Source: Chelatococcus sp. YT9 (GTDB taxonomy: Bacteria > Pseudomonadota > Alphaproteobacteria > Rhizobiales > Beijerinckiaceae). From it: a DNA stretch of 64,000 nucleotides. Below, piece after piece: positions 8,533 to 17,338 of this stretch; the stretch's first letter is position 1; each line of letters starts with the position of its first letter. The notes beneath the pieces are model-generated. The model searched no databases. It saw nothing but the letters and a program-made list of their open reading frames with translations, and was not told the DNA's origin. The position numbers and the translations under genes were made by a program. The stretch spans positions 1,720,637-1,784,636 of the forward strand of contig NZ_JAHBRW010000002.1 of NCBI RefSeq assembly GCF_018398315.1, read 5' to 3'.

Positions 8533-9360
8533 TCATTCGGCTCCCGCGAGGGTCCGGACTTCGCCGGATTGCTCCTCTGCCAAGCGCACTGCCCGGCTGA
8601 AATCCGGCGGGCCTGCGCTTTGCCTCACCCACAATGGGTCCCCGTAACTGCGCCCGAGGGCCTGGGCCTCTTCCCAGACCCGGCGCGCCATCTCCAGCCG
8701 CATGGCCTCATTGGTCGCTGCGATCGGATAGGAGATGGAGAAAGCAAACATCTCCCCTTGGTTTGCATGGCTGACTGCGGCGGCGGTCGCAGCGACCCCT
8801 GGCGTCCCGGTGCTGATTGCAAGGCTCACTCCGCGTTCGCGGATTTCGGCAAGAATCCGGCGGACCTCGTCGGAGCGCCCCATCCACACAGGGTCTGCCG
8901 CAACCAGTTCAAGCGCCCTTGCCTCTGGTAGGTGGGCAAGTAGTGCACGGCCGCTGGCGGTCTGGAACGCGGGCGCATGCTGCCCCACATCGCGAATGAG
9001 CCGCAACGGATAGCTGCCATGCTTGCGGCGGACTATGAATAACCCATCTTTTTCAAGCTTGCTGATGTAGCCGACAAAGCCGAATTCATCTGTCAGCTTG
9101 TCGGACACGCGCTCCATTACGGCCAAGAGGCCATGCTGCGCCAGATAAAGCTCCCCCAGCACGAGCGCCCGAGGGCCAGCGATATAGCCAAAGCTTCCGC
9201 TTTCCCGCTCCAGCAGTCCGCTCTCACCCATCGCCTTGAGAAGCCGTGAGACGGAAGTCTTGGGCAGGCCAACCTGCCGGGCGACCTCCCCCACTCTCAG
9301 AACAGGGCTCTGGGCATTCAGTAGCGAGAGAATGCGTAACGCGTTGTCCAGTGAACTCAT
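8533..9360 (-). CDS. IclR-family transcriptional regulator
   Basis: A 275-residue protein with an N-terminal winged helix-turn-helix (VGEVARQVGLPKTSVSRLLK, residues 22-41) and a C-terminal IclR effector-binding domain (VGQHAPAFQTASGRALLA, AISTGTPGVAATAAAV). It is the first gene of the minus-strand operon, 15 bases before the binding-protein gene. It faces hyuA divergently, so it most likely controls both directions from the shared 144-base spacer. Confidence 0.92.
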   Translation of the reverse strand: MSSLDNALRILSLLNAQSPVLRVGEVARQVGLPKTSVSRLLKAMGESGLLERESGSFGYIAGPRALVLGELYLAQHGLLAVMERVSDKLTDEFGFVGYISKLEKDGLFIVRRKHGSYPLRLIRDVGQHAPAFQTASGRALLAHLPEARALELVAADPVWMGRSDEVRRILAEIRERGVSLAISTGTPGVAATAAAVSHANQGEMFAFSISYPIAATNEAMRLEMARRVWEEAQALGRSYGDPLWVRQSAGPPDFSRAVRLAEEQSGEVRTLAGAE

Positions 9361-9450
9361 CGACCCCTCGGTTCGAAGTGTTCCATATACAGCAACGGTA
9401 TTGACAAATATGCTGCACGCAATGTTGGTTAGTCGTCAAGTGCAGGATTT

Positions 9451-9475
9451 GGCATGCCCAACTTTGAGGCATGCC
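9451..9475. promoter_or_regulatory. Candidate IclR operator: GGCATGCC-N9-GGCATGCC
   Basis: Two copies of the self-palindrome GGCATGCC lie at 9451-9458 and 9468-9475, 17 bp centre to centre, about 30 bases before the hyuA start and 91 bases before the iclR start. The arrangement is both a direct and an inverted repeat and could seat two dimers. A TTGACA hexamer at 9401-9406 is a possible -35 for the hyuA promoter. The link to the IclR protein is inferred from position. Confidence 0.5.
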
Positions 9476-9504
9476 GTGACTAGCCAAATGGCGAGAGTGG
9501 ACGA

Positions 9505-11550
9505 ATGCTGAGAATTGGCGTCGATATTGGTGGCACGTTTACCGATTTTGCCATCTGGAAGGATGAGGGGGACGGATATGTCGATATCGGCAGCCATAAG
9601 GCTCCAACGTCCCGCCCGAATTTCGCCGACGCGGTGAAGCAGGGTGTCCAGGATCTCGTTGCGCGATATGGCGTGGCCTATGACAGTCCGATCCTCGTGG
9701 TTCACGGCACGACCGTCAGTACGAATGCTGTCATCGAGCGGTCAGAGCCGCCGATCGCGCTCATAACGACGAAGGGCTATCGGGATCTGCTGGGCATTGC
9801 GCGCCTGCGGCTCGACAAGCCCGTCGATCTGTTCAATCGGCGCACAACTCCGCTTGTCCCTCGGGAGAATGTATTTGCGATATCGGAACGAATACTTTCC
9901 GATGGATCCGAAGACGCGCCGCTGGACGAGATGGAACTCATCACGGCCGTGGAGACGGCTGTCTCGCGCGGCCTCAACACCATGGGGGTGTGCTTCCTGC
10001 ATGCCCACCGCAACCCCGCCCATGAAAAGCAAGCCCTCGAGCTGATCCGCGACCGCTTTCCGGATGTCGAGGTCATGGCCTCACACGAGGTCTGGCCACA
10101 GCAATCCGAATATGAACGGGCGATGCTCACGCTGCTCAATGTCTATGTGAAGCGCCTCATGGAGGGATATCTCAAGGATATTGACGATTTTCTTGGGGAA
10201 AACTATCCAAACGCTAAGCTTTACATTACGAAGTCCAACGGCGGCATCATGTCAGCAGCGGAGGCGCGCGAGCTGCCGATCCATACGCTCCTGTCAGGCC
10301 CTGCGGCCGGCGTAACGGCCGCGCAAACGCTCGGGCGGTACCTCGGAGTCGATCGCATCCTGACATTCGACATGGGGGGCACCTCGGCGGATGTCTCTCT
10401 GGTAGACGGCGGGCGGCCCATGATCACGGCGCAGGCTGAGGTCGGGGACTTCCCGCTGATGATGCCGGTCACCGCCGTCGAGGCGATCGGCGCCGGCGGT
10501 GGCTCCATCGTATGGCTGGACGGCGGCGTGCTGAAGGTGGGGCCCCGCAGCGCCGGCTCCATGCCAGGGCCAGCCTGCTACGGTCTCGGCGGCACAGCGC
10601 CCACGTTGTCGGACGCTTATCTCATCACCAATTACCTCTCGCCGAAGGGACTCCTCGGCGGCCGCGTAGCGCTTGACCGCGCCTTGGCGGAGAAGGCTTT
10701 CGCACCGGTCGCGGAGGCGCTTGGCACCGATGTGGTGTCGGCAGCTGAAAGCGCGATCGATGTCGCAACCTCGAACATGCTCGCGAAGATCTCTCCATTC
10801 CTCGCCCGGCTGGGTGTCGGCGCTTCAGACTTGACGTTGATGATCTTCGGAGGTGCCGGTGGAGTACACGGGCCAATCCTCGCCAGCGAGATCAATATCG
10901 GCCGGATGGTGGTCCCGCGCCTGCCTTCCGTATTCTGTGCCTTCGGCGGCCTCGTGTCGGATCTCGTGCATGATGCGGTGCGTGCCGTACAGGGCCAGCC
11001 GCTCACACGCGCCGATGTCTTCAGCATTTTCGCAGTGCTGGCCGAGGAAGGGCGCGACTGGCTGAAGCGTCAAAGCCACGAGGGGCAGGTCAAGGAAACG
11101 GAATTCATGCATCTCGCCGATATGCGCTATACGGCGCAGTCTTTCACATTGTCGATCGACCTGTCGGCGGTCGTGTCGGCCGGGGATGGGCTTGACGCCA
11201 TTGTCGCGGCATTCCACGCCGAACACGAGCGTCTGTTCGGCCATGCCAATCCTGAGGCACCTGTGAGCATCGATACGTTGCGCGTACGCACCGTTGGGCG
11301 ACAGGCCAAGCCGGGGGCGGCCGTGCTGGCGGGCGCGGGGACGGAACCGCAGGCCGTCGAGCGTCGGCGCGTCAGATCGGGAGGGCGCTGGCTTGAGGAT
11401 GTGCCGGTCTACGCCTGGAGTGACCTGTCACCCCACTGGGCGGGGGCTGGGCCCGCGATCATCCAGCAGGATCTCGCCACCATCCTCGTCCCTCCTGGCT
11501 ACGCCGCCCAAGTCGGCGCGCTTGGCGACCTCGAACTCGTGAAGGACTGA
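9505..11550 (+). CDS. hyuA: Hydantoinase/oxoprolinase A subunit (HyuA-type ATPase)
   Basis: A 681-residue member of the N-methylhydantoinase A/5-oxoprolinase/acetone-carboxylase-beta family, which uses ATP to activate cyclic amides or ketones. RIGVDIGGTFTDF at residues 3-15 is the ASKHA phosphate loop. VVHGTTVSTNAV, LSGPAAGVTAAQ, TFDMGGTSADVS and GAGGGSI are further family motifs. It starts with ATG at 9505 after a GGCGAGAG ribosome site and is followed after four bases by hyuB. The true substrate (hydantoin, oxoproline-like lactam or other) is not visible. Confidence 0.9.
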   Translation: MLRIGVDIGGTFTDFAIWKDEGDGYVDIGSHKAPTSRPNFADAVKQGVQDLVARYGVAYDSPILVVHGTTVSTNAVIERSEPPIALITTKGYRDLLGIARLRLDKPVDLFNRRTTPLVPRENVFAISERILSDGSEDAPLDEMELITAVETAVSRGLNTMGVCFLHAHRNPAHEKQALELIRDRFPDVEVMASHEVWPQQSEYERAMLTLLNVYVKRLMEGYLKDIDDFLGENYPNAKLYITKSNGGIMSAAEARELPIHTLLSGPAAGVTAAQTLGRYLGVDRILTFDMGGTSADVSLVDGGRPMITAQAEVGDFPLMMPVTAVEAIGAGGGSIVWLDGGVLKVGPRSAGSMPGPACYGLGGTAPTLSDAYLITNYLSPKGLLGGRVALDRALAEKAFAPVAEALGTDVVSAAESAIDVATSNMLAKISPFLARLGVGASDLTLMIFGGAGGVHGPILASEINIGRMVVPRLPSVFCAFGGLVSDLVHDAVRAVQGQPLTRADVFSIFAVLAEEGRDWLKRQSHEGQVKETEFMHLADMRYTAQSFTLSIDLSAVVSAGDGLDAIVAAFHAEHERLFGHANPEAPVSIDTLRVRTVGRQAKPGAAVLAGAGTEPQAVERRRVRSGGRWLEDVPVYAWSDLSPHWAGAGPAIIQQDLATILVPPGYAAQVGALGDLELVKD

Positions 11551-11554
11551 CCCC

Positions 11555-13513
11555 ATGGATCCCGTCCAGACGGAAATCATGAAGAACCGTTTCACGGCGA
11601 TCGCGGAGGAAGCTGCCACGGTTGCCTATCGCACGGCACACACGACCTTCGTGAAGCAGACGCAAGACTTCCAGGTTGCGGTAGCCCGCATCTCAGGCGA
11701 ATTCTTTGCCTATCCCATGTTGACAGGCGTGGTTTCCGGAAGCGGTCAGACGATTTCCGGGCTGACACAGCACTTCCCCGAGGAAGAGCTTGCGCCGGGT
11801 GACGTGCTCATCTCGAACGACCCCTTCAGTACCTGGGGCCTCGTCACGCATATGATGGATATCCATCTCGCGCGGCCGATCTTTGTGAACGGCAAGCTTG
11901 CCTGTTTTGCCTGGTCTTTCGTGCACGCGTCCGATATCGGCGGCGCTGTTCCTGGAAGTATTTCTCCTGATCTCTTCGAATGTTTTCAGGAAGGCTTGCG
12001 TCTTCGGCCAACGAAGCTGGTCAAGGCCGGTGTTATCAACCAGGATGTCGTTAATATCCTGAAGGATAATTCGCGCATCGGGGATGCCGTCTGGGGCGAT
12101 CTCGAAGCGCTGATGGCGGCCATGCGCCTTCTCGATCTCCGCATCAACGAGCTCTGCGACAAAGTCGGCATTGAGGCGTTCCATCGCGGCGTCGAAGATG
12201 TGATGACTCATACGGAAATAAAAGCGCGACGGGTTATCAGCGCCTTGAAGGATGGCACCTACACCTTCACGGACTATATCGAAGGGGACGACTCGGGGGC
12301 GGCTGTTCACATCCACTGCCGTCTCACCGTCCGGGGCGATGAGGCGGAGGTGGACTATTCCGGCTCGTCGCCACAAGTGCATGCCGCCTTCAATTTTGCG
12401 ACTGGCAGCCGCACGCATCCGTTCCTTTGCCTCGGTCTCACCAACTACATCCAGACGGTGGAGCCTGATATCCCGATCAACGGCGGCATCATGCGACCGA
12501 TCAAGGCTTACGCTCCCCCGGGAACGGTGATGAACGCCGAATATCCGGCTGCCATGGGCAACCGCTTCGTCGCTGTCATGCGAACCTATGACGCGCTGAT
12601 CGGTTGTCTCAACCAAGCCTTGCCGAACGGCATCGCGGCTTGCGGTGCCGGGCAGGCCGGCATCATTTCGTCCGCATGGGTCGATCCGGCATCCGGGCGC
12701 AACCGGGTTGCCGTCGTAGAGCCTTTTTCCGGTGGCTCGGGCGGGCGCGTTCGAGCAGATGGCGTCGATGCGAACGACACAATGATCGGCTATCTCAAGA
12801 GCACGCCTATCGAACATGTCGAGGTAGAGACGCCCCTCATCGTGCGCCGTCATGAACTCGTGCCCTCGAGCTTCGGCCACGGTTGTTATCGGGGCGGCGC
12901 GGCTGTCGCAATTGAGCTGGAAAGCCGGGCTCCGGAAGTTACCATCACAGTGCGTGGACTTGACCGCTTCCGCTTTCAGCCCTGGGGCGTTTTCGGCGGC
13001 ACCGCAGGCGGCAACAGCGTCACGACCCTCAATCCCGAGACGGCTCCCGAGCGGATCGGCCGCATCAAGGTCCTCCGTCTTCGTGAGAAGGACCTTCTGC
13101 AGATGATTTCGTCGTCGGGCGGCGGCTTCGGGCCGCCGATCGACCGGACGCCAGACGCGGTGTTGCGCGATGTGCTGGACGAAATGCTGACTGCGGAGGA
13201 GGCCGAAGCAATCTATGGAGTCGTCATCGCCGGCCGGCAGATCGACCGGGAGCGGACAGCGGCGCTCCGTGCCGGGATCGAACGCGGATCGTCGCGTTTC
13301 AGTGTGCAGCATGGCCCGAGCCGCCGCGCCTTCGAAGCGGAATGGCCTGTCGATGCCAGCGTAGCCCTCGCAAACGCAGCGCTGGCGACGCCGCCGGGCC
13401 TGCGACGCTTTATCATGGGCAAGAGCCGCGCTGCGCTTGAAGACGCGCCAAAACCGATTACGCCGGCCATAGTCATGGAAGCCGTCAAACGTGCTGCCGG
13501 ACCGCTGGACTGA
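11555..13513 (+). CDS. hyuB: Hydantoinase/oxoprolinase B subunit (HyuB-type)
   Basis: A 652-residue partner of HyuA. The family signature appears as FVKQTQDFQVAV, then GDVLISNDPFSTWGLVTHMMD and HASDIGGAVPGSISPD. The ordinary HyuB is about 510-590 residues. This one carries an extended C-terminus of roughly 70 residues (after the EAEAIYGVV segment) ending in AAGPLD. It is translationally coupled to hyuA. A strong hairpin 12 bases after the stop closes the operon. The two subunits together form the ATP-dependent ring-opening enzyme. Confidence 0.9.
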   Translation: MDPVQTEIMKNRFTAIAEEAATVAYRTAHTTFVKQTQDFQVAVARISGEFFAYPMLTGVVSGSGQTISGLTQHFPEEELAPGDVLISNDPFSTWGLVTHMMDIHLARPIFVNGKLACFAWSFVHASDIGGAVPGSISPDLFECFQEGLRLRPTKLVKAGVINQDVVNILKDNSRIGDAVWGDLEALMAAMRLLDLRINELCDKVGIEAFHRGVEDVMTHTEIKARRVISALKDGTYTFTDYIEGDDSGAAVHIHCRLTVRGDEAEVDYSGSSPQVHAAFNFATGSRTHPFLCLGLTNYIQTVEPDIPINGGIMRPIKAYAPPGTVMNAEYPAAMGNRFVAVMRTYDALIGCLNQALPNGIAACGAGQAGIISSAWVDPASGRNRVAVVEPFSGGSGGRVRADGVDANDTMIGYLKSTPIEHVEVETPLIVRRHELVPSSFGHGCYRGGAAVAIELESRAPEVTITVRGLDRFRFQPWGVFGGTAGGNSVTTLNPETAPERIGRIKVLRLREKDLLQMISSSGGGFGPPIDRTPDAVLRDVLDEMLTAEEAEAIYGVVIAGRQIDRERTAALRAGIERGSSRFSVQHGPSRRAFEAEWPVDASVALANAALATPPGLRRFIMGKSRAALEDAPKPITPAIVMEAVKRAAGPLD

Positions 13514-14499
13514 AGGCATCCGTCGCGTGAGGCGCGTTGCGCCTCACGTCCCCGGCTGACCGCTTTCAATGATGCCCGTGGGGGCCGCCGATTGATGACG
13601 AGGTCGAGCACCCCGGGCCTGGCATAGTGGCCTGCCGCGTCGACCAGCACCTTGGCGCGCGCGATGGCGTCGAGGTCAATCTCCGCGATGAGGAGGGTCT
13701 CTTCGCTTCCCTTGTGAGGACCTGCAACGATTTCGCCGTTTGGTGCGTAGATCGCGGAATATCCCCCGCCGACACCAAGTACCTGCTGGGGGCCGAGAGC
13801 AGTCTCCATGGCCTCGAGATATTGGGCGGTGACGGGGTTTTGCGCAACGATGACGAAGCATTGACCCGTGATCGCATGGGCACGCATGATGGTTTCCACC
13901 GTCACATCATAGGCCGAGCCGCGCCCGGCACTGCTTGCGAAGGTGGGCCAGCTCGCACAGTGCAGCTCGATGCCTTGCGCGATCAACGCTTGCCGGGCGA
14001 GATTCATCATGTGCTCGTAGCAGATCAGGCCCCCGACCCGTCCCGCAGGCGTGTCGAACACCGAGAGCGTGGAGCCATCGCCTTGACCCCAAAGCATGCG
14101 CTCCGCGAATGTCGGCTGCAGCTTGCGATGCTTGCCGAGTAGCTGCCCCCCCGTGCCGATGAACACCTGCGCGTTGTACATGGTGCCGCCGGCCCGCTCG
14201 CTGATGCCGAGCACCACCGTGACCTTTGCGCGCGCCGCTGCGTCACGAACTGGGTCGAGATCCCCGGCTGAGAGATCCACGGACTGTTTGAGATAGTCGA
14301 CGTGGACGCCGTACTGCTGGCCAGGCGGATAGAGATTGATCCAGTAGGGAAAGCCCGGGATGAAGGTCTCAGGGAAGCAGAGCAGCTCGACGCCGCGGCG
14401 ACCCGCCTCCTCGATGAGGGCACAGGCCTTCGCGATACAAGCCGCACGATCGAGCAGGATGGACGACGCATGCGCCGCCGCCACTACATGCCGTGTCAT
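13213..14499 (-). CDS. Nitrilase/carbon-nitrogen hydrolase with an abnormal read-through C-terminus
   Basis: A nitrilase-branch hydrolase converting nitriles to carboxylic acids. The catalytic triad is visible: Glu44 in CFPETF, Lys126 in GKHRKLQPTF and Cys160 in GGLICYEHMMN. The CYE at the nucleophile is less common than CWE. The normal domain ends near ARPGVLDLVINRR, about residue 308. The literal frame then runs on for about 110 Arg/Ala/Ser-rich residues, through the terminator hairpin and 301 bases into the antisense of hyuB. One base fewer in the G5 run at 13580-13584 would give RRPHGHH and stop at 13566. The frame is probably shifted there, by mutation or sequencing error. Confidence 0.8.
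   Translation of the reverse strand: MTRHVVAAAHASSILLDRAACIAKACALIEEAGRRGVELLCFPETFIPGFPYWINLYPPGQQYGVHVDYLKQSVDLSAGDLDPVRDAAARAKVTVVLGISERAGGTMYNAQVFIGTGGQLLGKHRKLQPTFAERMLWGQGDGSTLSVFDTPAGRVGGLICYEHMMNLARQALIAQGIELHCASWPTFASSAGRGSAYDVTVETIMRAHAITGQCFVIVAQNPVTAQYLEAMETALGPQQVLGVGGGYSAIYAPNGEIVAGPHKGSEETLLIAEIDLDAIARAKVLVDAAGHYARPGVLDLVINRRPPRASLKAVSRGREAQRASRDGCLQSSGPAARLTASMTMAGVIGFGASSSAARLLPMIKRRRPGGVASAAFARATLASTGHSASKARRLGPCCTLKRDDPRSIPARSAAVRSRSICRPAMTTP
13526..13548. terminator. Terminator hairpin after hyuB (and, in reverse, after the nitrilase)
   Basis: CGTGAGGCGC at 13526-13535 pairs perfectly with GCGCCTCACG at 13539-13548 around a GTT loop (10 bp). It begins 12 bases after the hyuB stop. 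On the minus strand it lies just past 13566, where an alternative-frame stop would end the nitrilase gene. Confidence 0.75.
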
Positions 14500-14674
14500 G
14501 ATCCCTGCCTGCTCCCTCGTCGATTGAACCCTCTGAAAGTCCTATCGCTAGAACAAAGTGTCAATCAGACAATCGCGCTGGCCGGACGACCGCAGCCACG
14601 GCTGTAGCCCACCTGTTCGGAACCCCGGAATCTGGTTTGGGGTTCAGGCCGACAGCCTCGACACTTGTCGGATG

Positions 14675-15259
14675 TCACACCGTCGCGCAGGCTTTATCGA
14701 AAGGCAGACGTGGCAGGCGCTCCATGGTGCCCGATGGGTCGGCATAGCCGAGATTGACCATGAAATTGGCTTTCCAGCCGTTTTCCGCGAAGAACTCGGC
14801 CTCGACCTTGGCCGCGTCGAAGCCGCTCATCGGCCCACAATCAAGGCCCAGCGAGCGCGCCGCCATAATCAGGTAGGCGCCCTGCAGGCTACCATTGCGG
14901 AACGCGGTTTCATGGGCGACCTGCGGAGCGGCGAACCAGGGCCGCGCGTCCTGATGGGGGAACAGGAACGGCAACTCATCGGCGAAACGAGGATCATAAG
15001 CAACGATGACATTGACGGGCGCAGCCATGGTCTTGTCGTGATTGCCGGATGACATGGCCGGGCTCAAGCGCTTCTTGCCTTCGGGCGTGTGGACGAAGAG
15101 AAAGCGCGCTGGGCTACAATTGGCTGAAGTCGGTCCGAACTTCAGGAGATCGTAGAGAGCGTGGATGACGTCCTCCCCAACTGGCTTGTCCTGCCATTTG
15201 TTCGCCGTGCGCGCGGTAAGGAACAGTTGGTCGAGAGCATCGTCATTCAAGCGCGGCAT
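14675..15259 (-). CDS. rutE: Malonic semialdehyde reductase, RutE-like (nitroreductase fold)
   Basis: A 194-residue flavin-dependent nitroreductase-fold protein. The segments [60 protein letters not shown] and GPMSGFD are diagnostic of RutE/HadB-type reductases, which reduce malonic semialdehyde to 3-hydroxypropionate in pyrimidine (Rut) catabolism. No other rut gene is nearby, so here it may be a general semialdehyde or nitro reductase. A weak hairpin with arms at 14620-14626 and 14639-14645 follows it. The upstream neighbour, an anti-sigma factor, appears unrelated. Confidence 0.85.
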   Translation of the reverse strand: MPRLNDDALDQLFLTARTANKWQDKPVGEDVIHALYDLLKFGPTSANCSPARFLFVHTPEGKKRLSPAMSSGNHDKTMAAPVNVIVAYDPRFADELPFLFPHQDARPWFAAPQVAHETAFRNGSLQGAYLIMAARSLGLDCGPMSGFDAAKVEAEFFAENGWKANFMVNLGYADPSGTMERLPRLPFDKACATV

Positions 15260-15331
15260 TTTGAGCCTTCCTGGGACTGAGTTTTACACATCACTGCATC
15301 GCGGACATCAGCTCATGTGTTTTGCCATGCA

Positions 15332-16120
15332 TTATCGCTGCAGCACCTCGCCGTCGAGGCTTTGATAGACGACCTCCGCAATCGGCAGCAATTCGCTTCT
15401 GTTGGAGTTCGCAGTTACCGCAAAGCCGTAGCCCTGGTCGAGCCATGCGAAAGTCGCGGCGTCTCCGTCCTGCCGGAAACGAAACGCGGTCTCGACGCCC
15501 GGGGTCGCCTGCACATACACCGTCAACCTGCGTCCGCCGCTCGTCTCATACATCAGCTGGGCGGCGGCGCCGGCGTCGGCGGACAAGAGCCTTCCCCCCA
15601 TCAAATGAAAGCCGAACCGGCTCAGATCCGGGGCCTTCAGCGGGCGGCCAAGGCGTTTCGAGAGCCAGCGGATGAGATGGGCTTCCTGAGCGGCACCCAC
15701 CTCCACCGGATGCGCGACCTCGACGACGAAGGTGCGATAGGCAGCGACAGCGTCGCGCGTGACGGCGGTGGTGCCAGGCGCGAGGGCCGTGCTCTGTCCT
15801 CGCGCGAGCCAGCCCCCGACACCACCGACGGCTAACAAGACAAGAGCAGCTGCCGCGCCGGCCGCTCGCCGCTGCCAAAGCTGGCGCCGCGCTGTGCGGA
15901 TAGCAGCGACGCGCAGCCTTGCCGGGACGGGTTCGGCAAATTTTGCCTGCAAGGCGCCACGCAGGACATTTCGGTGCTGCTGTTCCAGGAACACGCGCGC
16001 CCTGATATCCGGATTGGCTTCCAGATAGTCTTCGACAACCGCCCGCCTCTCACCGCCGAGGCGCCCGTCGACAAACGACTGCAGGTCGTCCTCTCCAATG
16101 GGCGCTTGCGAGCCGCTCAT
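15332..16120 (-). CDS. Membrane anti-sigma factor
   Basis: A 262-residue protein whose N-terminal cytosolic part (EDDLQSFVDGRLGGERR, then VEDYLEANPDIRAR) resembles the zinc-less anti-sigma domain. A single transmembrane helix (AAAALVLLAVGGVGGWLA) lies near residue 95, followed by a periplasmic sensor-like domain of about 150 residues. The start is the ATG at 16120, inside the sigma gene stop (ATGA) and preceded by a perfect GGAGGG ribosome site. An in-frame GTG or ATG further upstream would add six residues only. It should sequester the co-encoded ECF sigma factor until a signal is sensed. Confidence 0.85.
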   Translation of the reverse strand: MSGSQAPIGEDDLQSFVDGRLGGERRAVVEDYLEANPDIRARVFLEQQHRNVLRGALQAKFAEPVPARLRVAAIRTARRQLWQRRAAGAAAALVLLAVGGVGGWLARGQSTALAPGTTAVTRDAVAAYRTFVVEVAHPVEVGAAQEAHLIRWLSKRLGRPLKAPDLSRFGFHLMGGRLLSADAGAAAQLMYETSGGRRLTVYVQATPGVETAFRFRQDGDAATFAWLDQGYGFAVTANSNRSELLPIAEVVYQSLDGEVLQR

Positions 16121-16620
16121 TTCACCCTCCGGAGCCACGTCCCACCACCTCTGTCCATCAATGCGCGCAGGTTTTGACGCGCCCTTGCCAGGCGCGACAT
16201 CACCGTGCCGCGCGGGATGCCAAGAACAACCGCGGTCTCCTCATAGGAAAGATCTTCGACGCCGACGAGCAGCAGTATCGCCCTGTGCTCCTCCGGGAGC
16301 CGGTCGAGCGCTGTCAGCACATCCTGTGTCTCAAGGCCTGCGTCCTGGGCGGGATGGACGCTCAGCGCGACATCATCGATGTCAACTTCGGTGCCACGTC
16401 TGCGCCTCTGGCGGAAATCGCTGATGTAAAGATTGCGCAGGATCGTAAACAGCCAGGCTTTCAGGTCACCATCGCGGCGGCGCAGATACCAGCGTGCGAC
16501 AGCCCGTTCCAGGCAGTCCTGAACGAGATCGTCCGCAAGGTCGTGATTGCGCACAAGCGCGTAGGCGTAGCGGCGCAAGGCCGGTATCTGGGGTTCCAGG
16601 AGAGCGGCAACGTCATCCAA
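16117..16620 (-). CDS. ECF-type RNA polymerase sigma factor
   Basis: A 167-residue group IV sigma factor. Region 2 spans about residues 10-75 (RRYAYALVRNHDLADDLVQD, then DLKAWLFTILRNLYISDFRQ), and region 4 about 108-160 (LDRLPEEHRAILLL, SYEETAVVLGIPRGTVMSRL). It starts with TTG at 16620; an upstream in-frame stop rules out a longer form. The leader contains a small GGGGC-TTGC-GCCCC hairpin at 16634-16647. It is coupled by ATGA overlap to its anti-sigma factor. The pair is likely autoregulated, but I could not identify the recognised promoter. Confidence 0.9.
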   Translation of the reverse strand: MDDVAALLEPQIPALRRYAYALVRNHDLADDLVQDCLERAVARWYLRRRDGDLKAWLFTILRNLYISDFRQRRRRGTEVDIDDVALSVHPAQDAGLETQDVLTALDRLPEEHRAILLLVGVEDLSYEETAVVLGIPRGTVMSRLARARQNLRALMDRGGGTWLRRVK

Positions 16621-16751
16621 GGTGGGTCACCACGGGGCTTGCGCCCCTCGGGAAAAGTCAGTCGGGCGAATGCACCTATGTGACAACAACAGGAGGCGGA
16701 GCACCAGCGGCGTGTTGACGAGGCGCTCCGCTTGTCGTTCGCACGTGATCG

Positions 16752-17153
16752 TCAGGGCGCCGCGACATGCCAGGTGTTGTTGGCAGCACCTTCACCGGTT
16801 ACGTCGCCGGGCTTGGTATCCTTGACCCAGGTATAAAGGGGCTTCGACTTATAGGCCCACTGCTTGGAGCCATCGTCGCGCGTCACGATGGACCAGTCAC
16901 CGCTGGCGGTGGCGCCAGCGGCAACCATCAGGGGTGGCCAGTTGGTGGCGCAAGTGCCGTTACAGGCGGATTTTCCAGCCGAATCCTTGTCGAATATGTA
17001 GAGGGTCATGCCCTTCGCATCGACGAGAGTCTTACCCTTCGACGTCTCAGCCACCTTGGCGGGCGCGGCCGCCTGAGCCAGCGCGCCACCAGCCACGGCA
17101 AGGGCTCCAATCATCAGGGCTGCGCGAATGATCGGTGTCAGCATTGTTTTCAT
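16752..17153 (-). CDS. Secreted PF03640-type repeat protein (COG4315)
   Basis: A 133-residue exported protein with an N-terminal signal (LTPIIRAALMIGALAVAGGA, cleavage near ALAQA). The mature part shows the family hallmarks TLYIFDKD and CNGTCATNWPP, and then the partner repeat half ending in PLYTWVKDTKPGD and NNTWHV. Function is unknown; such proteins are often induced by envelope or oxidative stress. The two cysteines in CNGTC could form a disulfide. It sits next to the ECF sigma system, on the same strand upstream, which makes it a plausible regulon member. Confidence 0.85.
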   Translation of the reverse strand: MKTMLTPIIRAALMIGALAVAGGALAQAAAPAKVAETSKGKTLVDAKGMTLYIFDKDSAGKSACNGTCATNWPPLMVAAGATASGDWSIVTRDDGSKQWAYKSKPLYTWVKDTKPGDVTGEGAANNTWHVAAP

Positions 17154-17338
17154 CTCCCACGGTCGAACTGACCGCTCATGAAAGACGCCTCGCGAGGCGG
17201 CTTATTCCATTGCTGCGAAAATTTATTCCGTGGCTGAGGTGGCTACCCCGCGACACCCGGGCAACGCGCCGTCACATGGATTGCGGCCAAGCTCATGTAT
17301 GTTGTGAGCCGATTAACAGAGTCGAGTCGGCAGAATCG

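Noticed and set aside
11693-13519. 608-residue open frame antisense to hyuB
   Set aside because: It mirrors hyuB codon for codon, is rich in Arg, His and Asp with no domain motif, and is explained by high GC at third positions of the true gene.
17135-17338. N-terminal extension of the MgtC-family protein
   Set aside because: It overlaps the divergent gene start at 17153, is Arg-rich and not membrane-like, and is absent from the family.
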